A stretch of DNA of 64,000 bases from Chryseobacterium paridis (GTDB lineage Bacteria > Bacteroidota > Bacteroidia > Flavobacteriales > Weeksellaceae). The notes below the pieces were generated by a model. The model was not told where the DNA came from and did no database searches. It saw nothing but the letters and a program-made list of their open reading frames with translations. Of this stretch, positions 1-8,199 are shown in pieces (position 1 is the stretch's first letter; the number at the start of each line of letters is the position of its first letter). The stretch is from contig NZ_JAENHK010000010.1 in the NCBI RefSeq assembly GCF_016595215.1, positions 2,341,390-2,405,389 on the forward strand. The letters run 5' to 3'. Both the position numbers and the translations under genes were made by a program.

Positions 1-1
1 T

Positions 2-277
2 GAAATTGTTGCATCTGGTTATGCCCTAATTAAGCAGGCTGAAAAAGACTATACTGTTTTTAAAAAATATGCCTATCTGGGATTTATGTATGTAAAACCT
101 GAATACAGAGGACAAGGAATCAATCGATCCATTACAGAAAAACTGATTGAATGGTCAAAGGAAAAAGGAATGTCCGAGATAAGGCTTGATGTATATGATC
201 AAAATGAATCAGCAGTAAAAGCCTATGAAAAAGTAGGTTTTGAACCTTTGCTTCTTACCATGAGATTAAAAAATTAA
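2..277 (+). CDS. GNAT family N-acetyltransferase, 5' truncated by window edge
   Basis: The reading frame is open from base 2, so the gene begins before the window and only the C-terminal 91 residues are seen. The visible part carries the acetyl-CoA pyrophosphate-binding signature of GNAT enzymes (PEYRGQGINRSI) followed by the typical last strands (an LDVYDQNESAVKAYEKVGFEP stretch, in which the N-x-x-A-x-x-x-Y-x-x-x-G-F pattern is the GNAT motif B). GNAT enzymes transfer acetyl from acetyl-CoA to an amine; the substrate cannot be told. The ATG at 86 is internal to the domain and is not the real start. It reads in the same direction as dinB, 27 bases upstream of it. Confidence 0.85.
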   Translation, partial: EIVASGYALIKQAEKDYTVFKKYAYLGFMYVKPEYRGQGINRSITEKLIEWSKEKGMSEIRLDVYDQNESAVKAYEKVGFEPLLLTMRLKN

Positions 278-304
278 CATTAATCTATCCAAAAATAGAA
301 ATAA

Positions 305-1423
305 ATGAATCCATATCTTTGTGATATGGATTTTTCTTTACCCATTCGCAAAATTATTCATGTTGATATGGATGCATTTTATGCATCTGTAGAACAGCAT
401 GATAATCCTGCACTTCGGGGAAAGCCGGTCGCAGTGGGAGGTGAACACCGGGGAGTAGTTTCTGCTGCAAGCTATGAAGCCAGAAAATATGGAGTACGTT
501 CTGCTATGCCCAGTAAAACAGCAAGAGAAAAATGCCCGCATCTGATCTTTGTTCCACCCCGTTTTGCCCGATATAAAGAAATCTCGAGAAAGATCAGAGA
601 GATCTTTTATGAATATACGGATCTGGTAGAGCCGCTTTCCTTAGATGAAGCCTATTTGGATGTAACGGAGAACAAAAAAGACATAGAATCCGCAAATGAT
701 ATCGCCCGGGAAATACGCCAGAAAATATTTGAGCAAACCGGTCTTACAGCTTCCGCAGGTATCTCAATCAATAAATTTCTGGCCAAAGTAGCCTCAGATA
801 TCAATAAACCCAATGGGCAAAAAACAATTCACCCTGATAAGGTAGAATCTTTTCTGGAAGAACTTCCTGTCGAAAAATTCTATGGAGTAGGAAAAGTAAC
901 AGCCAACAAAATGTTCACTTTAGGAATTTTTAAAGGAAAAGATTTAAAGAAAAAATCACTTCACGAACTGGTCAGTCTTTTTGGGAAATCGGGAAGTCAT
1001 TATTATAATGTTGTTCGTGGTATTCATAATTCTGAAGTTAAACCTCATCGGATTCAAAAGAGTGTGGCCGTTGAAAGAACCTTTTTTGAGGACCTTTATG
1101 ATGAACAGCAGATTGACGAAAAACTAGAAAGTTTAAGCGCTGAACTTCATCAGAGATTGCAAAAAAATAATATTCTCGGTAGAACACTCACCTTAAAGAT
1201 CAAGTATAAAGATTTTTCACTTTTCACAAGAAGCATAACAAAAGAGGATTATTATATTTCCGCGGAGGAATATTTTCAAACCTCAAAAAAGCTATGGGAA
1301 TTAAGACCCTTTGATAAACCCGTCCGCCTGTTAGGCCTGTCTCTCTCCCATCTTAATACGGAAGAAAAAAAACAGGTTTCAGTTCAACTAAAAATACCGT
1401 TTCAGGAATTTAACAATCCATAG
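305..1423 (+). CDS. dinB: DNA polymerase IV (Y-family translesion polymerase)
   Basis: A 372-residue Y-family polymerase that copies past DNA lesions with low fidelity. The palm shows the catalytic carboxylates: HVDMDAFYASVE (Asp21) and SLDEAYLDV (Asp114, Glu115). A helix-hairpin-helix-like thumb (FYGVGKVTANKM) and the little-finger region follow (VERTFFEDL). The C-terminus has QLKIPF, which could be a sliding-clamp binding motif of the QLxLF type (inference). An alternative start at 326 (MDFSLPIRK) would remove seven poorly conserved residues; I kept the first ATG. The length is normal for the family. It lies just upstream of the amylase gene on the same strand, with no functional link evident. 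Confidence 0.95.
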   Translation: MNPYLCDMDFSLPIRKIIHVDMDAFYASVEQHDNPALRGKPVAVGGEHRGVVSAASYEARKYGVRSAMPSKTAREKCPHLIFVPPRFARYKEISRKIREIFYEYTDLVEPLSLDEAYLDVTENKKDIESANDIAREIRQKIFEQTGLTASAGISINKFLAKVASDINKPNGQKTIHPDKVESFLEELPVEKFYGVGKVTANKMFTLGIFKGKDLKKKSLHELVSLFGKSGSHYYNVVRGIHNSEVKPHRIQKSVAVERTFFEDLYDEQQIDEKLESLSAELHQRLQKNNILGRTLTLKIKYKDFSLFTRSITKEDYYISAEEYFQTSKKLWELRPFDKPVRLLGLSLSHLNTEEKKQVSVQLKIPFQEFNNP

Positions 1424-1466
1424 TTGGAAATTTTCACTACATTGTAGTAACTAAATTTTCTAATGT

Positions 1467-2945
1467 ATGAACCCAACGATGATTCAGTTTTTTCACTGGT
1501 ACTCAGATGGAAATCAAACACTCTGGAAAGAGGCTCAAAAACAATCCGATTATTTAGCAGAATTAGGAATTACTTCCGTGTGGTTCCCCCCCGCTTACAA
1601 AGGCACCAGTGGAGGGTATTCAACCGGATATGATGCTTATGATCTTTTCGATCTGGGAGAATTCGACCAGAAAGGAAGCATTCCCACCAAATATGGAACA
1701 AAGGACGATTATATAAGTGCTGTTCAGTCTTTGAAAAAAAATAATATCCAGGTGATCGTGGATGTTGTATTGGGCCACAAAGCTGGCGGAGATGAATTAG
1801 AAACATTAAAAGCGGTGAAGGTAGATGAGAACAACAGGGAAAAAGTAATTTCTGATGTCATCGAAATACAGTCCTATACAAAATTTACCTTTCCCGGAAG
1901 AAACAAAAAGTATTCTGATTTTGAATGGAATGCTACTTGCTTCAGCGGTGTAGATTATGCAGAAGGCATGGATTCTCATATTTATAAAATACAGTCTGAA
2001 TACGGAAACGACTGGGAGGAGATGATCGATGATGAAAAAGGCAATTATGATTACCTGATGTATAACGACATTGAGCATCGTAACCCTTTTGTACGGGAAG
2101 AACTTAATACCTGGGCAAAATGGTATTTTGATCAAACCGATTTTGATGGGGTAAGGCTGGATGCCTTAAAACATATTTCATTTGATTTTTATAAAGAATG
2201 GCTTACACTCATTCGATCTAACTCTGGAAAAAATATCTTTGCTGTTGGGGAATATTGGGCTCCCGGCTACTTGAATTTACTTCAGAAATATATCGAAGTT
2301 ACGGAAGGAGCCATGAGTTTATTCGATAGTTCTTTACAAAACAATTTTCATACTGCATCCAAAGAAGGAGGATCTTATGATATGAGAAGAATTTTTGATG
2401 AAACCTTAACCCAGGCAGATCCTTTACATTCAGTAAGCCTTGTCGACAACCATGACACTCAGCCTTTGCAAGATCTTGAAGCTCCTGTTGAAGAGTGGTT
2501 CAAACCGATCGCTTACGCCTTAATTCTGTTGAGAGAGGATGGTTATCCATGTATATTCTATCCTGATCTATACGGGGCTCATTATGTGGATAAAGACAGA
2601 GAGGGAAACGACCAGGAAATTTTCCTGAATAAAGTTGATCGAATTGAAGAATTATTGAAGGCAAGAAAGGAACATGCCTATGGTGCACAAAAAGATTATT
2701 TTGAAGATGCTAATTGTCTGGGCTGGGTTCGTGAAGGAGATGATGAACATATAGGTTGTGCGGTTGTTCTGAGTAATAAAGATGCTTACAACAAACCTAT
2801 GGAAGTAGGTGAAAAATATATTGGAAAAAGTTTTTACGATCTTCTTGGCAGATTTGAGGAAAAGATAATTATTGATGAAAAAGGATGGGGAAATTTCCTG
2901 GTTCCGGCTGGAAATGTCAGTGTCTGGATTCCAGAACAAGCATAA
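1467..2945 (+). CDS. Cytoplasmic alpha-amylase (GH13, subfamily 5-like)
   Basis: A 492-residue glycoside hydrolase family 13 enzyme expected to cleave alpha-1,4-glucan internally. No signal peptide is visible: the protein starts directly with the first barrel strand (MIQFFHWYSDG), as in cytoplasmic AmyA-type enzymes. GH13 conserved regions are present: region I VDVVLGHKAG, region II DGVRLDALKH with the nucleophile Asp232, region III GEYW with acid/base Glu262, and region IV VDNHDTQ with Asp330. The C-terminal beta-sandwich domain C is complete. Together this suggests turnover of stored or imported maltodextrins. A terminator hairpin follows the stop codon within 20 bases. Confidence 0.93.
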   Translation: MNPTMIQFFHWYSDGNQTLWKEAQKQSDYLAELGITSVWFPPAYKGTSGGYSTGYDAYDLFDLGEFDQKGSIPTKYGTKDDYISAVQSLKKNNIQVIVDVVLGHKAGGDELETLKAVKVDENNREKVISDVIEIQSYTKFTFPGRNKKYSDFEWNATCFSGVDYAEGMDSHIYKIQSEYGNDWEEMIDDEKGNYDYLMYNDIEHRNPFVREELNTWAKWYFDQTDFDGVRLDALKHISFDFYKEWLTLIRSNSGKNIFAVGEYWAPGYLNLLQKYIEVTEGAMSLFDSSLQNNFHTASKEGGSYDMRRIFDETLTQADPLHSVSLVDNHDTQPLQDLEAPVEEWFKPIAYALILLREDGYPCIFYPDLYGAHYVDKDREGNDQEIFLNKVDRIEELLKARKEHAYGAQKDYFEDANCLGWVREGDDEHIGCAVVLSNKDAYNKPMEVGEKYIGKSFYDLLGRFEEKIIIDEKGWGNFLVPAGNVSVWIPEQA

Positions 2946-2960
2946 AGTGAGATCACAAGA

Positions 2961-2992
2961 AATGGCCGAAAAATAATTTCCGGCCATTTTTT
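2961..2992 (+). terminator. Rho-independent terminator after amylase
   Basis: An AATGGCCG / CGGCCATT stem with an A/T-rich loop, followed directly by TTTTTT. It lies 15 bases after the amylase stop codon and separates it from the convergent peptide cluster. Confidence 0.8.
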
Positions 2993-3018
2993 GTCATATT
3001 AATAAGACACTTTATGGG

Positions 3019-3192
3019 TTAGCAATAAATATATCTGCAATTCCATATATCAGTAGCCCATTCACAACATTGATTATCTTCGTTGGAAGTACAGCATACT
3101 CTGTCACGAATAGCGCCTCCGGCTTTTAGAGTTTTAAGCTCTTGACGCTCTATTTTTCGTATAGTGCGTAATGGTGAATTAGTCTTTTTCAT
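3019..3192 (-). CDS. Small Cys-rich leader-peptide protein (bacteriocin-like), copy 1
   Basis: A 57-residue open frame: it starts MKKTNSPLRTIRKIERQE, continues with LKTLKAGGA, and has a core holding five cysteines (two CC pairs and a lone Cys) and three tryptophan/tyrosine-rich turns, ending in Cys. The leader pattern (basic N-terminus, hydrophobic/E-L-K-x-L-x-x-GG) resembles double-glycine leaders of Bacteroidota bacteriocin-like peptides processed by C39-peptidase transporters. It is the third of three tandem minus-strand genes sharing this leader logic. No maturation enzyme or transporter is adjacent, so the role is unproven. The gene is real by virtue of the shared leader and start position; the product function is inference. 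Confidence 0.7.
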   Translation of the reverse strand: MKKTNSPLRTIRKIERQELKTLKAGGAIRDRVCCTSNEDNQCCEWATDIWNCRYIYC

Positions 3193-3218
3193 TTTAGAAT
3201 ATTTTTAGTTGATTAAGT

Positions 3219-3515
3219 TTAGTAGTCACTAAAGCATGTATATGGACATGGGTCAGAAGTTACATAAGAGTAGGTTCCACAGTAGCAGGTATGCATCGGA
3301 CCAGTTGTACCTCCTCCTGTACCTCCTCCGCCAGTACCACCACCAGATGGGTTATATGGAACACAGCGACCGTTTTCACAGATATAACCTGGGTTACATC
3401 CTCCTTCTCCGGGACCAGTGTCTGAAATACAATAGGCAGGGTCTCCGGGAGATCCTGCAAGCAGATTTTTAAGTGTATCTCTGCTTAATTCATTCCATTT
3501 AAAATTCGTAATCAT
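3219..3515 (-). CDS. Gly/Thr-rich, Cys-containing leader-peptide protein, copy 2
   Basis: A 98-residue protein. The N-terminal segment MITNFKWNELSRDTLKNLLA followed by GS is a leader of the LSR-x-x-L-x-x-x-LAG type shared with the next gene. The core has a Cys-x(n)-Cys cluster (NPGYICENGRCVPYNP), then a low-complexity GGGTGGGGTGGG run, then a second Cys-rich tail (CYCGTY...CPYTC). Such a leader plus Cys core plus flexible glycine linker is what a secreted, disulfide-bonded or modified peptide would look like. A TAAGTTTG element matching the Bacteroidota -7 box lies at 3574-3581 on the minus strand, so it may have its own promoter. Function unknown. Confidence 0.7.
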   Translation of the reverse strand: MITNFKWNELSRDTLKNLLAGSPGDPAYCISDTGPGEGGCNPGYICENGRCVPYNPSGGGTGGGGTGGGTTGPMHTCYCGTYSYVTSDPCPYTCFSDY

Positions 3516-3601
3516 AATTGTTTAGTTTTTTTTTAAATTAATAAAAACGGTAATATTCTTGAAATTAGTTTTTCAAACTTAGATCAGCTTTTATCCTGAT
3601 C

Positions 3602-3853
3602 TTATGTAGTTTGTTCAGGATCAGGTCCACCTATTCCACCACCGGTCCCACCACCAGTACCTCCGCCACCTGTACTTCCTCCTCCGGTGCCGCCACCATT
3701 ATTTCCGGAAAGCTCACATCCATATGGACCACATACTAACGGATAAAGACACTCTTCTCCTCTGGCAGATACATTGGTGCATCCTTCACCACCTGCCAGT
3801 ACTTTTCTCAGAGCTTCTCTGCTCAATTGTTTTTGGAAAATTTTGATTTTCAT
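3602..3853 (-). CDS. Gly/Thr-rich, Cys-containing leader-peptide protein, copy 3
   Basis: An 83-residue protein with leader MKIKIFQKQLSREALRKVLA then GGEGC, closely matching the leader of the neighbouring gene (LSR-x-x-L-x-x-x-LAG). The core carries four cysteines and a tail that is almost only Gly, Thr and Ser (GGGTGGGSTGGGGTGGG and further). It is the first of three tandem genes on the minus strand; a TATATTTG -7 element lies at 3882-3889. Chryseobacterium genomes commonly contain short peptides of this leader type that are labelled bacteriocin-like, but activity has not been shown from sequence here. Confidence 0.7.
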   Translation of the reverse strand: MKIKIFQKQLSREALRKVLAGGEGCTNVSARGEECLYPLVCGPYGCELSGNNGGGTGGGSTGGGGTGGGTGGGIGGPDPEQTT

Positions 3854-3894
3854 ATTTATTACATTTTATAAATTTAACACTCAAATATAATAAA

Positions 3895-4020
3895 ATATCA
3901 AACGTATCATTGAATAAAATTCACTAATTAATGATTTTTAAATACGAAAAACGCATTCTTAACACGAAGAACGCTAATACATTACACAAATATCCACTAA
4001 TAAGCATAAATCATTAGTTA
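3895..4020. repeat. AT-rich intergenic segment with ATTAGTGG/TTTGTG motif, possible interspersed repeat
   Basis: On the minus strand this segment reads TTATTAGTGGATATTTGTG, and near-identical wording (TTATTAGTGGAATTTGTG) recurs in the gap at 5500-5590 on the other side of the carboxylesterase. No coding frame of note is visible. The two copies suggest a short degenerate interspersed repeat, which would need a genome-wide comparison to confirm. Confidence 0.4.
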
Positions 4021-4071
4021 CAAACATGTTATCTGTAAAGCCATTTGGAGTACTTGCATTAAAGTATGAAT

Positions 4072-5406
4072 TTAAATTTTCCGGAATTCCAGAATTTCCG
4101 GCTTCTCAGATTGATCTGTTATTTTTCCTGTCCGGGCAAATTCCGCCCAAACCGCTCGTAATTTAATCCCATTTTCATGAATATATTCCCAGGGAATATT
4201 TTTTAATAATCCCGCCGATTTCCATGCGTCCTCATTACCAAATAACAAGGGCAAATCAATACTGTGAGCCGCTCCTATTTCATTCTCAGCTAGTTTTGAA
4301 TAAATCCTGAATAGATATACATTCCCTCCTGCTTTCGCATAGTTGCCAGCAAAAACCTCAGCAGGTTTTCCATAGATCTTTTCTGTAGTAAGCTGTACTG
4401 TTTTATTCATGATCTTTTGTCCAAAACCTTTTCCAAAATAGGTATTAAGAGCTTCAGATGTTTTAAGATAGAATGCAGTTTCATCATTATTTAACCCGAT
4501 CAGCACATCATATTCTCTGGCATTGGATATCCATCTATCTTCTGTCTCATGTTCATTGCATAAAGGAGGAAATCCATATTGGGTGCCAAAAGGCATTACC
4601 GCTTTTAAACCATATTTTATAACTGAGGGAACATGTTTCTTATATTCGGTTACCATTTTTACAACATCAGTTTCATGTTTTAAAAAGTCAGTTTTTTGCA
4701 GGAATTCAGCAGACATTTTTTGCCGGCTATGACGAAGTCCTAATGGAGCACTCTGAATAATTACCCGCTGGAATAAACCTTTAACACCTTCCGAAATCAT
4801 CAGGTGCGCAATAGCATCACCACCAGACGATTGCCCCAACAGCGTAATATTTCCGGAATCTCCGCCAAAGCTTTCAATATTTGTTTTAATCCACTGTAAC
4901 GCTTCAATGATATCAAATAATCCAAGGTTGGCTGGTCTTTCTTCTGTTCCTCCTAAGAACCCAAACAGCCCCAGACGATAAGAAACTGAAACGACAACAA
5001 TATCCTGCTCTTTCACCCAGTCACTCGCATCGGAAGTTGGTACATCTCCACAGCCAATTTCGTGAGAACCACCATGGATCCAAACCACTACGGGGAGTCT
5101 ATTATGTTCATTTTCAGGGCGAATAACAGAAAGGTATTGAGTAGATTCATCTACTTCAAACCGATCAAGATCAATAGGTCCTATCAATTTTTCAATTAAT
5201 GGGCTAATACTTTGTGGGCAAACCGGAGTTTTATCTGGAAAAATAATTTCAGAAGCCGATGGTTCTATGGGAACTGGCATTTGAAATCTTTTAGAATGGG
5301 CATAGCGGATACTTTTGGCTTTGATAACGCCATTTTCTTTAATCGCAATAATTTTTGCAAAAGGAGTCTGAAAAGTATGAGTACCGATATGCTGTTGTTC
5401 TTTCAT
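4072..5406 (-). CDS. Type-B carboxylesterase / para-nitrobenzyl esterase-like
   Basis: A 444-residue alpha/beta-hydrolase of the carboxylesterase type B family. The oxyanion-hole loop WIHGGSHEIG is at 109-118, and the nucleophile elbow is GQSSGG with Ser193 (the family usually has GESAGG). The acid residue is probably in GLNNDETAFY and the catalytic His in GAAHSIDLPLLFG. It has no signal peptide, so it is expected in the cytoplasm, hydrolysing small carboxylic esters. The first 75 residues are atypical for the family, and the protein is somewhat shorter than the usual 480-550. It is a single gene between two AT-rich gaps, upstream neighbour an AraC regulator on the same strand 190 bases away. 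Confidence 0.87.
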   Translation of the reverse strand: MKEQQHIGTHTFQTPFAKIIAIKENGVIKAKSIRYAHSKRFQMPVPIEPSASEIIFPDKTPVCPQSISPLIEKLIGPIDLDRFEVDESTQYLSVIRPENEHNRLPVVVWIHGGSHEIGCGDVPTSDASDWVKEQDIVVVSVSYRLGLFGFLGGTEERPANLGLFDIIEALQWIKTNIESFGGDSGNITLLGQSSGGDAIAHLMISEGVKGLFQRVIIQSAPLGLRHSRQKMSAEFLQKTDFLKHETDVVKMVTEYKKHVPSVIKYGLKAVMPFGTQYGFPPLCNEHETEDRWISNAREYDVLIGLNNDETAFYLKTSEALNTYFGKGFGQKIMNKTVQLTTEKIYGKPAEVFAGNYAKAGGNVYLFRIYSKLAENEIGAAHSIDLPLLFGNEDAWKSAGLLKNIPWEYIHENGIKLRAVWAEFARTGKITDQSEKPEILEFRKI

Positions 5407-5494
5407 TCTAAAGAAATTTCTCCCTTTAAAATTAATTCACTTTTTTGATAAATACGAATGTATATGAAAGAAAATACCTATTTCTGTGATTCGC

Positions 5495-5590
5495 TTCAAT
5501 ACAAATGACACAAATTCTAAGCACAAATTCCACTAATAAACGCACGGAAATATTTTGTGTTATTCGTGAGCATTAGTATTTATTAGTGTT
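5495..5590. repeat. Second copy of ATTAGTGG/TTTGTG intergenic motif
   Basis: A non-coding segment with repeated TTTGTG, ATTCGTG and ATTAGT words in both orientations, sharing the 17-18 base core TTATTAGTGG(A)ATTTGTG with the segment at 3950-4015 (minus strand). It lies between the AraC gene and the carboxylesterase. Interpreted as a degenerate interspersed repeat. Confidence 0.4.
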
Positions 5591-5598
5591 AAATAAAA

Positions 5599-6501
5599 TC
5601 AGTTTAAGGTTTTATACTCACTCGGAGACACTCCAACTTTAGCTTTAAATAACCTTGTAAAATGTTGTGGATATTTAAATCCAAGATCATAAGAGATTTC
5701 ACTAATCGATTTTGACGGGTTATAGATTTCTTCTTTGGCAACATCGATTAGTTTATTATGAATAAATTCCTGAGCAGAAATGCCTAATTCTTTTTTAATT
5801 AAATCTCCAAAATAGTTCGCCGAAAGATTAAGTTGTTCTGCAAAATAATTAACCATTGGAAAGCCAATATTTTTAGGTTTATCAGACTTCAGATAATCGC
5901 TTAATAGATTTTCGAATTTTCCAATAACTCCCTGATTGACATGATCACGAGTGATAAATTGACGGTCATAAAACCGCATGCAATAATTAAGAAACAGCTC
6001 TACATTGTTTACAATTAAAGATTTACTGTGTTTATCAATAGATTGTTCTAATTCAAATTTTATATTTTTAAAACACTCAAGAATAATCTCTCTTTCTTTT
6101 TCGGAAAGATGAAGGGCTTCATGCACATCATAGGAAAAGAATGAATAATCTTTGATATTTTTACCTAAGTTCGTTCCTTTTATCAAATCAGGATGGAATA
6201 TCAATGCATATCCACCAGGCTGTCTATAGGTTCCATCACTACTTAGTCCATAAACCTGGCCAGGAGCTATAAAAACCAATGTCCCTTCCTGATAATCGTA
6301 AGTATTCTTGCCATAATACATATCTCCACACATCACATCCTTAAGAAATACGGTATAAAAACCATAGCTTCTTCTGTATTGGGAAATCGGATCTGATTTG
6401 GAAAAATCCACAATGCTTACCAAAGGGTGCAATGTATCATGATTCATCATTTTATTATATTCTGAAACACTACTGATTATTTGAATATCTTGATTTTCCA
6501 T
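5599..6501 (-). CDS. AraC family transcriptional regulator
   Basis: A 300-residue regulator. Residues about 45-160 form a cupin-like sensing domain (YGFYTVFLKDV...GTLVFIAPGQVYGLS), and residues about 200-300 hold the two helix-turn-helix motifs of the AraC/XylS domain (LNLSANYFGDLIKKELGISA and ISEISYDLGFKYPQHFTRLF), ending in the typical GVSPSEYK. It is divergent from the cupin/alcohol dehydrogenase pair across a 131-base gap, the usual arrangement for an activator of its neighbour, so it probably controls those two genes (inference). The inducer is not predictable. Confidence 0.9.
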   Translation of the reverse strand: MENQDIQIISSVSEYNKMMNHDTLHPLVSIVDFSKSDPISQYRRSYGFYTVFLKDVMCGDMYYGKNTYDYQEGTLVFIAPGQVYGLSSDGTYRQPGGYALIFHPDLIKGTNLGKNIKDYSFFSYDVHEALHLSEKEREIILECFKNIKFELEQSIDKHSKSLIVNNVELFLNYCMRFYDRQFITRDHVNQGVIGKFENLLSDYLKSDKPKNIGFPMVNYFAEQLNLSANYFGDLIKKELGISAQEFIHNKLIDVAKEEIYNPSKSISEISYDLGFKYPQHFTRLFKAKVGVSPSEYKTLN

Positions 6502-6632
6502 AGATTACCTTTTAAATCTTATTCAAAATTACCACTTTCTATTTTACTTTTCATGTTGCCTGTAAAATTGGTACATGTTCCTGTAATCTGTATAAGTACT
6601 GTTTACTGAAAAGAATCGACTTTTGCATTGTT

Positions 6633-7040
6633 ATGGAAACATTCGAAAACAAAAACATCTTTCCCAAAGGAGAAAAAGCCCCTTCAGAATATTTTTCAGG
6701 AGGTACAGCATGGGTAAATATTTTAAAATCCAATACTGATGAACTCAATTGTCAGATCGGAAATGTAGTCTTTGAAGCAGGCTGTAGAAATAACTGGCAT
6801 TCTCATGGTGGTGGTCAGATTTTAATTGTAACTTCAGGAACAGGGTATTATCAGGAGCAGGGACAACCTATTCAAATCTTAAATCCCGGGGATGTCATCA
6901 ACATACTTCCCGATATCATTCACTGGCACGGTGCTGGTCCGGATAATGAATTTACACATATTGCCATAAACCCTAATACCCAAAATGGCATTGTAGAATG
7001 GATGGAACCCGTAACGAATGAAGAATATAACAATTTATAA
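6633..7040 (+). CDS. Small cupin-domain protein
   Basis: A 135-residue single-domain cupin. The two cupin motifs are clear: WHSHGGGQILIVTSGTGYY (motif 1, metal-ligand histidines and Gln) and GDVINILPDIIHWHGAG (motif 2 with the last His). The family includes quercetinase/pirin-like and carboxymuconolactone-associated cupins, often of unknown substrate. It is 31 bases upstream of the alcohol dehydrogenase on the same strand, so the two are probably cotranscribed, and divergent from the AraC gene. This trio (AraC, cupin, zinc alcohol dehydrogenase) is consistent with an aldehyde or carbonyl stress response, which is inference. Confidence 0.87.
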   Translation: METFENKNIFPKGEKAPSEYFSGGTAWVNILKSNTDELNCQIGNVVFEAGCRNNWHSHGGGQILIVTSGTGYYQEQGQPIQILNPGDVINILPDIIHWHGAGPDNEFTHIAINPNTQNGIVEWMEPVTNEEYNNL

Positions 7041-7071
7041 ACTAAAACATTAACTTAAAATTTAAAAACAA

Positions 7072-8124
7072 ATGAACACATTTACAGTAAGAGCGTACGG
7101 AGCAGAGTCTACTACGGCAGACTTGAAGGAAATGAATATAGAAAGAAGAGAGGCAACACCCAATGATGTAGAAATTGAAATTCTATATTGCGGGGTTTGT
7201 CATTCAGATCTTCACACAGCCAGAAACGATTGGGGAGGCACGATCTATCCAGCTGTTCCTGGACATGAAATTGTGGGAAGGATAACCAAGGTTGGCAGCG
7301 ATGTATCAAAATTCAAAGTTGGAGACTTAGCAGGGGTTGGCTGTATCGTAGATTCATGTGGAACTTGTGAAAGTTGCAAGCATGATCTTGAGCAATATTG
7401 TCTGAATGGTTTTACAGGAACATACAACGGAAAGGATAAACATTTGGGAGGTCACACTTTTGGCGGATATTCTCAAAAAGTAGTTGTGGATTCCAATCAT
7501 GTTTTAAAAGTACCTGAAAATTTAGATTTGGCAGCAGTTGCTCCACTTCTTTGCGCAGGAATTACGACATGGTCTCCTTTGAAACATTGGAACGTGGGGC
7601 CTAATTCAAAAGTTGCCGTTGTAGGACTTGGAGGATTAGGACATATGGCAATTAAATTAGCTAAAGGATTAGGAGCTGAAGTAACATTGTTTTCAAGAAC
7701 ACCGGGTAAGGCGGAAGATGCTAAACAATTAGGAGCTGATCATGTAGTGATTTCTACAGAACAATCAGAAATGGACTCTGTAAAAGGAAAGTTTGATGTG
7801 ATCATCGATACAGTTCCTTATGTACACGATGTAAATCCTTATATTACTACTTTAAATATCAGTGGAACACTAGTTATTGTTGGTTATTTAGGAGGGCTGG
7901 AACCTATCTTAAATACCGTTCCAATGATCATGGGAAGAAAATCAGTGGCAGGTTCTGTAATCGGTGGTATTGCTGAAACTCAAGAGATGCTGGATTTCTG
8001 TGGTGAGCACAATATTGTTTCCGAAATCGAAACCATCAAAATGAACGAAATCAATGAAGCGTATGAAAGAATGTTGAAAAGTGATGTAAAATATCGTTTC
8101 GTCATCGACATGCAATCTTTATAA
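7072..8124 (+). CDS. Zinc-dependent alcohol dehydrogenase (YahK/cinnamyl-alcohol type)
   Basis: A 350-residue medium-chain dehydrogenase/reductase, expected to reduce aldehydes with NADPH or NADH. Catalytic zinc ligands are in CGVCHSDLH and GHEIVG; the structural zinc cysteines are in CGTCESCKHDLEQYC; the Rossmann motif is VGLGGLGHMAIK. FSRTPGK after the second strand, with a basic residue and no acidic residue at the strand end, favours NADP(H). The sequence pattern matches the YahK/AdhA aldehyde reductase group. It follows the cupin gene and is followed by a strong terminator. Confidence 0.93.
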   Translation: MNTFTVRAYGAESTTADLKEMNIERREATPNDVEIEILYCGVCHSDLHTARNDWGGTIYPAVPGHEIVGRITKVGSDVSKFKVGDLAGVGCIVDSCGTCESCKHDLEQYCLNGFTGTYNGKDKHLGGHTFGGYSQKVVVDSNHVLKVPENLDLAAVAPLLCAGITTWSPLKHWNVGPNSKVAVVGLGGLGHMAIKLAKGLGAEVTLFSRTPGKAEDAKQLGADHVVISTEQSEMDSVKGKFDVIIDTVPYVHDVNPYITTLNISGTLVIVGYLGGLEPILNTVPMIMGRKSVAGSVIGGIAETQEMLDFCGEHNIVSEIETIKMNEINEAYERMLKSDVKYRFVIDMQSL

Positions 8125-8147
8125 TTCTTCGGATATTTTTTTAATAG

Positions 8148-8180
8148 AAAGGCTCTTCGTAATTGAAGAGCCTTTTGTAT
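8148..8180 (+). terminator. Terminator between alcohol dehydrogenase and hxlR-type gene
   Basis: An 11-bp perfect stem, AAAGGCTCTTC / GAAGAGCCTTT, with a 6-base loop, followed by TGTATTTTT. It sits in the 75-base gap between convergent genes and could serve both strands, although the T-run is on the plus strand. Confidence 0.85.
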
Positions 8181-8199
8181 TTTTAGATTATATGATCTG

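Noticed and set aside
3219..3515. Alternative overlapping frames at 3236-3472 (plus) and 3260-3460 (minus)
   Set aside because: They overlap the leader-peptide gene and lack leader or family features.
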